Shown here: piece by piece, positions 1-7,402 of the stretch
Layout: every line of letters starts with the position of its first letter
How positions within the stretch are numbered: position 1 is the first letter of the stretch
Source of the DNA: RGIG9041 sp045593905
Lineage (GTDB): Bacteria; Bacillota; Clostridia; Oscillospirales; QAKW01
DNA length: 11,486 bases
Reading direction: 5' to 3'
Assembly (NCBI GenBank): GCA_045593905.1
Contig: JAZNXL010000013.1
Span: forward strand, 1 to 11,486
Position numbers and translations under genes: made by a program
Notes under the pieces: generated by a model
Database searches by the model: none
What the model was told of the DNA's origin: nothing
What the model saw: the letters and a program-made list of their open reading frames with translations, nothing else

Positions 1-20
1 TAATATTATATATAATATTA
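1..20. repeat. 20-bp perfect AT-only palindrome upstream of gltX
   Basis: The first 20 bases are a perfect inverted repeat made only of A and T (TAATATTATA followed by its reverse complement). Bases 11-16 read TATAAT, so this could hold the -10 box of a gltX promoter, but any -35 box would lie outside the window. AT-only palindromes also arise by chance in low-GC intergenic DNA. A T-box leader, common before Firmicute synthetase genes, cannot be judged from the 50 bases visible. Confidence 0.35.
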
Positions 21-50
21 AGATGAGAAAATATGTAGAGGTAAAAACCT

Positions 51-1691
51 ATGGAAAATAAAAATTTACAGCTTGCACAGCTTTTGTTCCCCAATATTAC
101 AAAAACTCCTGCTGATATGGAAGCAGAGTTTCCGCAACGAGATTTACCCGAGGGCGCAAAGGTAACACGTATTGCACCCAGCCCCACAGGCTTTGTGCAT
201 TTTGGTAATTTATTCCCCGCTATGATTTCAGAGCGCCTTGCCCGTCAGTCAAACGGTGTGTTTATTCTTCGCATTGAAGATACCGACGCACAGCGTAAGG
301 TTGAGGGCGCGGTTGAAACAATTATCGACTCGTTTGCGCATTACGGCCTCATTTTTGACGAGGGTGCATCAGCAACAGGCGATGTTGGTAACTACGGCCC
401 ATACTTTCAGTCACAGCGTGCGCATATTTACCACGTGTTTGCAAAAGACCTTGTAATTCGCGGGCTTGCATACCCCTGCTTTTATACCAAAGAGGAGCTT
501 GAGGCAATTCGTGCCGAGCAAGAGAGTAAAAAAGTACTCCCCGGTGTTTACGGCGAGTGGGCAAAATACCGCGATGCCGATTTTGATACAGTAAAACAGC
601 TTATCGACGCAGGTACACCTTACGTACTCCGCCTTCGTTCACCCGGTAAGGTAGGCGGCAGAATTAAGTTTACCGATGTTATTAAGGGTGCGCTCGAGCT
701 TGACGAGAACTTTGTTGACCAGGTGCTTTTAAAGAGCGACGGTATTCCTACCTACCACTTTGCACACGCGGTTGACGACCACTTAATGCGCACAACCCAC
801 GTTGTTCGCGGTGAAGAATGGCTTTCGTCGCTTCCGCTTCACGTTCAGCTGTTTACATTACTTGGCTTTAAACTGCCAAAGTTTTTACACATTTCGCTTT
901 TAATGAAGCTTGACGGCACGTCAAAACGCAAGCTTTCAAAACGCCACGACCCCGAGGCTGCGCTTTCGTTCTACAAAGAACAGGGCTATCCTGCTGACTC
1001 GGTACGCGAGTACGTTATGACGCTGCTCAACTCTAACTTTGAAGAGTGGCGTATGCAAAACAAAACCGCATCAATCGACGACTTTAAGTTTACCACCGCA
1101 AAAATGAGCGGCAGCGGTTCACTTTTCGATATTAACAAGCTCGACGACGTTTCAAAAAATACAATAAGCGTTATGACTGCCCAGCAGGTTTACGATAGTG
1201 TTTGCGAATGGTCAAAGCTTTACGATACCGAGCTTTATAGCCTTTTAACAGCAGACCCCGACTACTCAAAGAGCATTTTTGCAATAGGCCGCGACAGCGC
1301 AAAACCGCGTAAAGACCTTGCAAAATGGAACGAGGTGCGCGACTACGTTGACCTTTTCTTTGATGATACGTTTACTGTTAAAGAGCAAATTACAAACCCC
1401 GATGCAAAAGAAATTTTAACACTCTTTAAAGAAAGCTACGATGCAAACGACGACTCATCGGCTTGGTTTGAAAAAATAAAAGCAATCTGCGACACACTCG
1501 GCTATGCCGCAAAGCCAAAAGACTTTAAAAACAACCCCGACCAATATAAAGGCCACGTTGGTGACGTTAGTATGGTTATCCGTGTTACAGTATCGGGTAA
1601 AAGCTGCTCGCCCGACCTTTACAGCATTATGCAGATTATTGGTACCGAGCGAGTATTTGAGCGTATAGACAACGCTATAAACAACTTATAA
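51..1691 (+). CDS. gltX: glutamyl-tRNA synthetase (GluRS), class I
   Basis: Cytoplasmic class Ib aminoacyl-tRNA synthetase that joins glutamate to tRNA-Glu using ATP; 546 aa. The catalytic domain starts near residue 38 with RIAPSPTGFVHFGN, where HFGN (50-53) is the HIGH signature. LRIEDTD (73-79) and YHFAHAVDDHLM (235-246) are family hallmarks, and KLSKR (294-298) is the KMSKS loop. The rest, from about 310, should be the helical anticodon-binding part. About 37 residues precede the catalytic core, more than in typical bacterial GluRS, and the protein is longer than the usual 470-500 aa. The ATG has AGAGG (37-41) nine bases upstream. glnS follows 11 bases later, with GGAG directly abutting the gltX stop, so the two are co-expressed. 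With a GlnRS present, this enzyme is probably discriminating (tRNA-Glu only); that is inference. The family call is very secure. Confidence 0.96.
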   Translation: MENKNLQLAQLLFPNITKTPADMEAEFPQRDLPEGAKVTRIAPSPTGFVHFGNLFPAMISERLARQSNGVFILRIEDTDAQRKVEGAVETIIDSFAHYGLIFDEGASATGDVGNYGPYFQSQRAHIYHVFAKDLVIRGLAYPCFYTKEELEAIRAEQESKKVLPGVYGEWAKYRDADFDTVKQLIDAGTPYVLRLRSPGKVGGRIKFTDVIKGALELDENFVDQVLLKSDGIPTYHFAHAVDDHLMRTTHVVRGEEWLSSLPLHVQLFTLLGFKLPKFLHISLLMKLDGTSKRKLSKRHDPEAALSFYKEQGYPADSVREYVMTLLNSNFEEWRMQNKTASIDDFKFTTAKMSGSGSLFDINKLDDVSKNTISVMTAQQVYDSVCEWSKLYDTELYSLLTADPDYSKSIFAIGRDSAKPRKDLAKWNEVRDYVDLFFDDTFTVKEQITNPDAKEILTLFKESYDANDDSSAWFEKIKAICDTLGYAAKPKDFKNNPDQYKGHVGDVSMVIRVTVSGKSCSPDLYSIMQIIGTERVFERIDNAINNL

Positions 1692-1702
1692 GGAGTTACA
1701 AA

Positions 1703-3358
1703 ATGGAAGAACTCACATCATTTTTTATTCACGATATAATTGATAAGGATATTGAAAACGGACTTGACGCCCGTATTCATACCCGCTTTCCGCCCGAGCC
1801 TAACGGTTATTTACACATCGGCAGTGCAAAAGCAATATTCATTAACCACTTTACCGCCGAAAAGTACAACGGACTTTTTAACCTTCGTTACGACGACACC
1901 AACCCCGTTAAAGAGGACGACGAGTACGTAAAGAGCATTTACGAGGACTTAAAATGGCTCGGTTGCGAGCCGTCGGGCGGTATCTTTTACGGCTCTGACT
2001 ACTTTGACAAGTGCTACGAGTTTGCCTGCCAGCTCATAAAACAGGGCGATGCTTACGTTTGCGACCTTAACGCAGACCAAATGCGTGAGTACCGCGGTAC
2101 TCTTACAGCCCCCGGTAAAGAAAGCCCTTACCGTAACCGCTCGGTAGAACAAAATCTTGAACTTTTTGAGCATATGAAAAACGGCGAGTTTGAAGACGGC
2201 GCTTGTACACTCCGCGCAAAGATTGATATGACAAGCTCAAATATGAATATGCGTGACCCCGCAATTTATAGAATAAGCCATACACACCACCACCGCCAAG
2301 GCGATAAGTGGTGTATCTATCCGCTTTATGACTTTGCGCATCCTATTCAGGACGCACTCGAGGGCATTACACACTCGCTTTGCTCGCTCGAGTTCGAAAA
2401 CCACCGTCCGCTTTACGACTGGGTTATTGAAAAAATCGGCTTTGAGCATAAACCCCATCAGTACGAGTTTGCGCGCCTTAACGTTACCAATACTGTAATG
2501 AGCAAGCGCTACCTTCGTGAGCTTGTTGAAACAGGCATTGTTGACGGTTGGGACGACCCGCGTATGCCCACACTCTGCGGTCTCAGACGCCGTGGCTATA
2601 CACCCTCGTCAATTATTGAGTTTGTTAAAAACGCAGGCATTTCAAAGGCGTTTTCTATTGTCGATATTGCAATGCTCGAGCACTGCGTAAGAGACGAGCT
2701 TAATTACTCGGCGCCCCGTAGAATTGCGGTTTTAGACCCCGTTAAAGTTGTAGTTGAAAACTACCCCGAAGATAAGACCGAAACATTTACAATTTCTAAC
2801 AACCCCAACGACGAAGCAGCAGGCACAAGAGAGGTTACCTTCAGCCGTGAGCTTTATATTGACCGCGCCGACTTTAAAACCGAAAAGGTAGGCAAGTTCT
2901 TCCGTATGTACCCCGATAACGAGGTAAGACTTATGAGCTCGTACATTGTAAAATGTACAGGCTACGAAACCGACCAAAACGGCGAGGTTACACTCATTAA
3001 GTGTACTGCCGACCTCGAAACAGGCTGTAAAATGCCCGCTGACGGCAGAAAAATCAAAGGCACTATTCATTGGGTAAGCGCCGCCGATTGCGCCGATGCT
3101 GAGATTATCAAATACGATAAGCTGTTTACCGAAGAAAACCTTGTTTCAATGCCCGAGGGCAAAACCTACGGCGATTACTTAAACACCGACTCGGTTGTTA
3201 AGTTTACAAACGCTAAGGTTGAAAAGGCACTTGCAGATGCTAAGCCTTCTGATAAGTTCCAGTTTGTACGCACAGGCTACTTCTGCCGCGATACAAAGGC
3301 AACCGACCGCCTTGTGTTCAACTCAATCGTAGAACTCCGCGACAGCAAGGGTAAATAA
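1703..3358 (+). CDS. glnS: glutaminyl-tRNA synthetase (GlnRS)
   Basis: Cytoplasmic class Ib synthetase that charges tRNA-Gln with glutamine; 551 aa, close to the usual bacterial length of about 550. RFPPEPNGYLHIGSAKA (28-44) contains the HIGH motif as HIGS (38-41). YPLYDFAHPIQDALEGITHS (206-225) and the following LCSLEFENHRPLYDW (226-240) are GlnRS-specific and separate it from GluRS. VMSKR (265-269) is the KMSKS loop. The region from about 340 on corresponds to the two beta-barrel anticodon-binding domains. ATG at 1703 has GGAG at 1692-1695. The stop is followed with no gap by the ATG of the phosphatase gene. Most Firmicutes lack GlnRS and make Gln-tRNA by transamidation. GlnRS in bacteria is generally attributed to horizontal transfer, so the gene may be an old acquisition. 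Its base composition does not look different from its neighbours by eye. Confidence 0.97.
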   Translation: MEELTSFFIHDIIDKDIENGLDARIHTRFPPEPNGYLHIGSAKAIFINHFTAEKYNGLFNLRYDDTNPVKEDDEYVKSIYEDLKWLGCEPSGGIFYGSDYFDKCYEFACQLIKQGDAYVCDLNADQMREYRGTLTAPGKESPYRNRSVEQNLELFEHMKNGEFEDGACTLRAKIDMTSSNMNMRDPAIYRISHTHHHRQGDKWCIYPLYDFAHPIQDALEGITHSLCSLEFENHRPLYDWVIEKIGFEHKPHQYEFARLNVTNTVMSKRYLRELVETGIVDGWDDPRMPTLCGLRRRGYTPSSIIEFVKNAGISKAFSIVDIAMLEHCVRDELNYSAPRRIAVLDPVKVVVENYPEDKTETFTISNNPNDEAAGTREVTFSRELYIDRADFKTEKVGKFFRMYPDNEVRLMSSYIVKCTGYETDQNGEVTLIKCTADLETGCKMPADGRKIKGTIHWVSAADCADAEIIKYDKLFTEENLVSMPEGKTYGDYLNTDSVVKFTNAKVEKALADAKPSDKFQFVRTGYFCRDTKATDRLVFNSIVELRDSKGK

Positions 3359-3799
3359 ATGAAAAAAGTGTTGTTTTTGTGCCACGGCAATATTTGCAGG
3401 TCGCCGATGGCGGAATATATCTTTAAAAGCATTTGTGACGACGTTTATTGCGAGTCTAAAGCCGTTTCGCGCGAGGAGATAGGTAACGACATCTATCCGC
3501 CTGCAAAGCGTATTTTAAAGCAAAAAGGTATACCGTTTGGTATCCACCACGCAAGGCAGGTTACAAAAGCCGACTACGATGAGTTTGACTATATTGTTAT
3601 TATGGAAGGCTACAATATGCCGCGCCTTTTAAATATTATCGGTAGCGACAGTAACGGCAAGGTAAAACGCCTGCTCGATTATACCGAGTCACCCGGTGAC
3701 ATCGAGGACCCTTGGTACAGCGGCAATTTTGAAAGTGTGTTTGAACAAATCAAATACGGCTGCAAATGTTTATATGAACAAATAAAAAGAGAGAGCTAA
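3359..3799 (+). CDS. low-molecular-weight protein tyrosine phosphatase
   Basis: A cytoplasmic phosphatase of 146 aa that removes phosphate through a cysteinyl-phosphate intermediate. The P-loop CHGNICRS lies at residues 8-15, with nucleophile C8 and R14. The general acid is D117 in EDPWY (116-120). SREEIGNDIYPPAKRIL (37-53) and HHAR (63-66) are typical of the family, and the length is normal. Position 12 is Ile. In Bacillus, Ile at this position marks tyrosine-type enzymes (YfkJ), while Thr marks arginine phosphatases (YwlE), so phosphotyrosine specificity is inferred. The ATG directly follows the glnS stop with no intervening base and no separate strong Shine-Dalgarno, which suggests translational coupling to glnS. 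The stop codon lies in the loop of the terminator hairpin. The substrate is unknown; Firmicute relatives act on tyrosine kinases controlling capsule synthesis or on stress proteins. Confidence 0.93.
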   Translation: MKKVLFLCHGNICRSPMAEYIFKSICDDVYCESKAVSREEIGNDIYPPAKRILKQKGIPFGIHHARQVTKADYDEFDYIVIMEGYNMPRLLNIIGSDSNGKVKRLLDYTESPGDIEDPWYSGNFESVFEQIKYGCKCLYEQIKRES

Positions 3800-3812
3800 G
3801 CTCTCTCTTTTT
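3784..3812. terminator. bidirectional intrinsic terminator shared by convergent genes
   Basis: A 13-bp perfect stem (left arm 3784-3796, right arm 3800-3812) closes a 3-base loop, TAA. That loop is the stop codon of the plus-strand phosphatase gene. The arm ends are A-runs on the left and T-runs on the right, so a U-tract follows the GC-containing core in both directions. The minus-strand metallophosphatase stop (3811-3813) sits at the other edge. It can therefore end transcription of both convergent units. Confidence 0.92.
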
Positions 3813-6390
3813 ATTTTAATTTATCAATTATATCGGTAATATCCTGTTTGTTAAAGGTATGCATAACAGGCGGTAAAAAGGTTAGTATTTTTGCGTTATA
3901 GTTAAAATCAATCGCCTTGTTTTGTATGTTAGTGCCCTCTAATTTATCGTAGTTAACACCGAGTATGTTTGCAAGCGCTATTGCAAGGTCACATGCGCTT
4001 TGTTCGCTCACCCCGGGTTTAGCTTTAAGGGTTATATCAAGACCGCGCAGTGACCATACATAAAGCGTATGCTCATACCAGCCAAGCTCAAAGCTCTCTT
4101 GATAGCTTGTTTTGGTCTCGTCGGTTATGTTTCTTTGCTTTATTGTATCGGTTTTGTAGTGGATAACGTTTTTATTATCACCCAAAAGCCGAGCATCTTC
4201 AGGTTTTGCGGTTATTTCAACCCATTCGCCGTCCTGTGTGCCTGCAAAGTTGTTATTTGCCACCATAATTTTGTTGTCTTTGCATTTTACAAAATATCCA
4301 AAGCCGTCGGCGGCGGTTATAACCTTTGAAACTCCCAACTTTTGCAAATTATCTTTAATCACGTCGTTTGCGCTTTGCTCGTCTTTTGCAACCGCTACAA
4401 CAGTACCTGATTTTACTTTTACATTATTAAAATATTCGATTTGGTTGGTAATGTATCTTGCCGATGCGCCCTTTGGGGTGTCACAAACGGCAAGGGTGAC
4501 GTCGCCATAGCTTGTAGTAAAGTAAAGACCGTTATATTTGCCATTCTTTTTAACGCGCAATACCGAGCCGAGACGTGCCGCCCAGTCGCCGTATTCAAAA
4601 CCGTCACCGCGTACAAGTATTACAGGTGTTGTACCCCTTGAAAGCGGTGATGTAAAGGTTAAAACGCTGTCAAAAAAGTCGTTTTCGCTGTAAAGCCCCT
4701 CAGTTGCATTTAGCGTTGCAACAATAACGTCGGGGTTAACTGTAATAGAATTTGCAATTTCGGTTGATTTTTGACTAAAGTTAGAAAAAGACGCAATATT
4801 TATTTGATTTTTGTCGGAATAGTCTAAAAACTTGTACTCTTTTGAGACGATTGTAGCCTCAATTTTAGTGTAAGAGCCCTCGTGGTGTATCTCGGGACCG
4901 TACGCGCCGTAGTCACCAAGGTAGGTGGTTTTTATGTAATAGGTTGCGCCCTCTAACAAGTCTTTGGGAACGGCAACCGAGTGCAGCGATTTTGACACCG
5001 CGTTACCGCTTACACTGTCTTTAAAGGTATAACTCATACCGTCTTTTATAACAACAACCTCGGCTTTTGAAAATTCGCTCGAGGCGTCTACCATATACAC
5101 AATGTTGTAGTTATCGCCACAGTCAAAAACTGTCGGCTCGCACAATACTGCGGCATAAAGGTCGCTTGAGCCTTTGTACTGTTGCTTTTCTATCTTTGAA
5201 TCGTCTTTTGAAATGCCCTCATATTTTATATATGACTTTGGCTGGTTTTTTGCCTCGGTTTTATAGCTTAAAACGTTTGCACCGTTTGAGTTATAAACAT
5301 TAAAATTGATGCTGCCGTTTTCAAACTCCATACAAGCAACCCGATAGTCGTTTGCACCGTTAATACCGCCATCGGTCAGGGTGGGGTAGTTTTCGCCTTG
5401 GTTAAAGACCGATGCGGTGTGGGTGTGACCGCCGATTGCAATGTCGGTGCCGTAGCCGTCTAAAACCTCGGCTATTTCGTTTGATAAAATAGAGTCGAAT
5501 ATTCGTGGTGAGTGTGATATTGCAACTTTATAGGTAGCGCCCTCGGTATAACCGCCAAGGTTTTCAAAGTAGTTGTATTGCTCTTGCATATAGTTTTCAA
5601 AGTCGGTAAGACCGCCGTAAACTATGTTTTGCTCGCTTTTGTCTTCACCGCAGTCGGCAACGAGTGCGCTTACAGGACCGTAGTCAAACTCGCCGTACAT
5701 AGTGCCGTTATCAAAGCCGATGTAGTCGGCAAGGTACTGCGCCCATACTCCGCGTGCCTCGTGGTTACCCCTTGCATACACTACAGGCAGGCTGCCGTTT
5801 GAAGCCTTGTTGCTTATGTATAAAAGCGTTTCGGTAAAATAGCTTTCTGATGCCATTGAGTCGGATATGTCGCCGTTTAAAACAATAACGTCACACGCTC
5901 CGACCTTTTGTTTTAGCGTTTTTAAGCCCATTTCAAAATGGTTATACTCAACAACCTTCGAGTGTGTATCTGAAAAGAAGGCAAACTTAATCTTTTTTTG
6001 GTTAGAGTACGGCTTAAAGCCAAAGCTTTTTTGCGTTTTCGCACCAAATACAATTCCGTCGGCATCGTTTTGGTCAACTGCTTTGGTTATTACAGTATAG
6101 CTTTTGGCTCTATCAAGCACCGACTTGTCAACCCGCACCGTATGTATGTAGTCGTCGGTTTTTAAAATACCGTCGCGCTCGTCAGCGTAAGTGTATTTTT
6201 TACCGCCGGCGGTAATTTCAACGTATGCGGCGCACACCTCGTCGGTTACCCAGACAATGTTGTACTGTTCGCGCCCCGATATAAAAACTGTCGGCTCGGT
6301 TATTGTTTGTATGCCGTCGGCAAAGCAAACAAGCGTTAAAGCCTGTAAAATAAGCAGAATTGAAAGTACAAAACTAATTTTTTTCTTCAT
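3811..6390 (-). CDS. secreted protein with tandem metallophosphatase domains, the second degenerate
   Basis: Predicted 859-aa exported protein. It starts with a signal peptide (KKK, a hydrophobic run, cleavage likely after a FADG-type site near residue 25). Repeat A (about 32-380) has a beta-rich N-terminal module starting EPTVF, then a calcineurin-like phosphoesterase. Its ligands are D141 and H143 (SDTHS), D174 (NGDISD), N209 and H210 (RGNHEA), H293 (SHSPR), and H322 and H324 (GGHTHTA). Repeat B (about 418-720) again starts EPTVF and aligns throughout, but nearly all ligands are replaced (N537, S539, T563, D596, G597, K669, D695, F697). About 130 C-terminal residues match nothing I recognise. 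An upstream in-frame ATG at 6429 would add 13 residues but lies inside the apbE terminator. The ATG at 6390 has AAAGG ten bases upstream and begins the signal peptide. The substrate is unknown; a phosphomonoester or phosphodiester outside the cell is a family-level guess. Confidence 0.85.
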   Translation of the reverse strand: MKKKISFVLSILLILQALTLVCFADGIQTITEPTVFISGREQYNIVWVTDEVCAAYVEITAGGKKYTYADERDGILKTDDYIHTVRVDKSVLDRAKSYTVITKAVDQNDADGIVFGAKTQKSFGFKPYSNQKKIKFAFFSDTHSKVVEYNHFEMGLKTLKQKVGACDVIVLNGDISDSMASESYFTETLLYISNKASNGSLPVVYARGNHEARGVWAQYLADYIGFDNGTMYGEFDYGPVSALVADCGEDKSEQNIVYGGLTDFENYMQEQYNYFENLGGYTEGATYKVAISHSPRIFDSILSNEIAEVLDGYGTDIAIGGHTHTASVFNQGENYPTLTDGGINGANDYRVACMEFENGSINFNVYNSNGANVLSYKTEAKNQPKSYIKYEGISKDDSKIEKQQYKGSSDLYAAVLCEPTVFDCGDNYNIVYMVDASSEFSKAEVVVIKDGMSYTFKDSVSGNAVSKSLHSVAVPKDLLEGATYYIKTTYLGDYGAYGPEIHHEGSYTKIEATIVSKEYKFLDYSDKNQINIASFSNFSQKSTEIANSITVNPDVIVATLNATEGLYSENDFFDSVLTFTSPLSRGTTPVILVRGDGFEYGDWAARLGSVLRVKKNGKYNGLYFTTSYGDVTLAVCDTPKGASARYITNQIEYFNNVKVKSGTVVAVAKDEQSANDVIKDNLQKLGVSKVITAADGFGYFVKCKDNKIMVANNNFAGTQDGEWVEITAKPEDARLLGDNKNVIHYKTDTIKQRNITDETKTSYQESFELGWYEHTLYVWSLRGLDITLKAKPGVSEQSACDLAIALANILGVNYDKLEGTNIQNKAIDFNYNAKILTFLPPVMHTFNKQDITDIIDKLK

Positions 6391-6400
6391 ATTATATATA

Positions 6401-6405
6401 CCTTT
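6401..6405 (-). promoter_or_regulatory. Shine-Dalgarno site fixing the metallophosphatase start
   Basis: AAAGG on the minus strand lies 10 bases before the ATG at 6390, followed by an AT-rich spacer. It supports the shorter start that begins the signal peptide, rather than the in-frame ATG at 6429 inside the terminator loop. Confidence 0.6.
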
Positions 6406-6414
6406 GAGTATTCT

Positions 6415-6439
6415 AAAAGGCGTAGCCAAACTACGCCTT
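6415..6439 (-). terminator. intrinsic terminator of the glycosyltransferase-yqgF-apbE operon
   Basis: A 9-bp perfect stem (6417-6425 with 6431-6439) surrounds a 5-base loop. Read on the minus strand it is AAGGCGTAG, loop TTTGG, CTACGCCTT, then more Ts (6415-6418 read TTTT overall). The apbE stop TAG (6431-6433) is the last three bases of the first arm. The U-tract is short, so termination may be partial. Any read-through would enter the metallophosphatase gene, which starts 25 bases after the stem ends. Confidence 0.75.
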
Positions 6440-7402
6440 AATTATTTTTGTTGTATAGCTACTGTCGGTAACTGTTACGCTGCTTGCAATATTGTCGGTA
6501 ACATATACAGTATCGTCGGTTACAATAAGCATTTGAGTGCCTGTTTTTTTATAAAGCTCGGTCGCTTTTTCAACGCCCATTACAAACACCGCGGTTGACA
6601 GCGCGTCGGCAAGTGTATCGTCAGTTGAAATAACGGTTGCCGAGAGTATACCGCTGTTTGCGGGTGTTGCGGTTGTGGGGTTTAGTATATGATGGTAGAT
6701 AACACCGTCTTTTTCAAAGTTACGCTCGTAACCGCCCGATGTTACAACGGCGGTATCAGCTACGCTTAAAGTCGCAATAAGACTGTCGGGGTGTTTTGGG
6801 TGGGCAATGCCAACATTCCAATTGTCACCGTTTGGCTTTGTGCCAACTACTAAAACATTACCGCCAAGCGATGCAACCGCGCTTGTTACTCCTTTTTTTA
6901 TTAAAAGCTTACGCAGACGCGATGCACTGTAGCCTTTTGCAATAGCACCAAGACCGATTTTTGTGCCGCCAAGGTCAAGCGAGTTTTCATCTACCGATAT
7001 TTTTTGGTAGCCCGTGTTTTTTAGCACACTGTCAAGCTCGGCTTGTGTAGGGATATGGTTTTTGCCGCCAAAGTCCCACAAATCACTTGCTGACTGCATT
7101 GTAATGTCAAACGCGCCGTCAGTAAGTGCCGATATTTCGAGAGATTTTTTTATAAGCGCGAGTGTTTCGCTATCGGGTGTTTTGCCGGCGTTGGCAACAG
7201 ATACCTGCGAAAGCTCGTTTGTTACCGAAAGCTTGTTATCAAGCTCGGTTATAAGCGCCTTTGCATCGGCGGTTACGTCTTTGTCGTAAGCGGTTATTGA
7301 CATAACTGTGTCCATTGCAAAAAAGTCGGCACTAAATTTACTCGGTGCGCAGCCCGATAACAAAAGCAATATGCAAATAAAAAGCAGTAAACACTTTTTC
7401 AT
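6431..7402 (-). CDS. apbE: ApbE-type FAD:protein FMN transferase, lipoprotein
   Basis: ApbE enzymes cleave FAD and attach FMN to a Thr/Ser of a partner flavoprotein (for example RnfG or RnfD) on the outer face of the membrane. This one is 323 aa, near the family norm. It has a lipoprotein signal with lipobox LSGC, so C18 is the lipidated residue. Family motifs are DTVMSI (31-36), GAFDIT (96-101), DLGGTKIGLGAIAKGY (143-158), ASLGGNVLVVG (177-187), TSGGYER (221-227), HILNPTT (238-244) and the metal-binding DALSTA (266-271). The tail (about 289-323) is rich in VTD-type repeats and looks dispensable. The start overlaps the yqgF stop in an ATGA arrangement, with no good Shine-Dalgarno, so expression is probably coupled to yqgF. 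No flavoprotein substrate gene lies in the window; the target must be elsewhere. Confidence 0.93.
   Translation of the reverse strand: MKKCLLLFICILLLLSGCAPSKFSADFFAMDTVMSITAYDKDVTADAKALITELDNKLSVTNELSQVSVANAGKTPDSETLALIKKSLEISALTDGAFDITMQSASDLWDFGGKNHIPTQAELDSVLKNTGYQKISVDENSLDLGGTKIGLGAIAKGYSASRLRKLLIKKGVTSAVASLGGNVLVVGTKPNGDNWNVGIAHPKHPDSLIATLSVADTAVVTSGGYERNFEKDGVIYHHILNPTTATPANSGILSATVISTDDTLADALSTAVFVMGVEKATELYKKTGTQMLIVTDDTVYVTDNIASSVTVTDSSYTTKIIKA

Noticed and set aside
39..50. AGGT/ACCT mini-hairpin covering the gltX ribosome site
   Set aside because: Only four base pairs with an AAAA loop; too weak to call a regulatory structure.
2732..3070. 112-aa open frame on the minus strand inside glnS
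   Set aside because: It lies fully antisense to a well-recognised gene, has no Shine-Dalgarno or recognisable domain, and its residue content reflects the codon pattern of glnS.
6391..6429. In-frame upstream ATG that would extend the metallophosphatase by 13 residues
   Set aside because: It lies in the loop of the apbE terminator, has no Shine-Dalgarno, and would put uncharged residues before the KKK signal-peptide start. The ATG at 6390 is better.
6440..6560. Repeated GTCGGT(A/T)AC-like pattern near the end of apbE
   Set aside because: It encodes VTD-type residues in the protein tail using the same codons. The copies are irregularly spaced, so it is low-complexity coding sequence and not a binding-site array.
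6191..6598. 135-aa plus-strand frame spanning the metallophosphatase/apbE boundary
   Set aside because: It crosses the ends of two real minus-strand genes and a terminator; no motif or ribosome site supports it.
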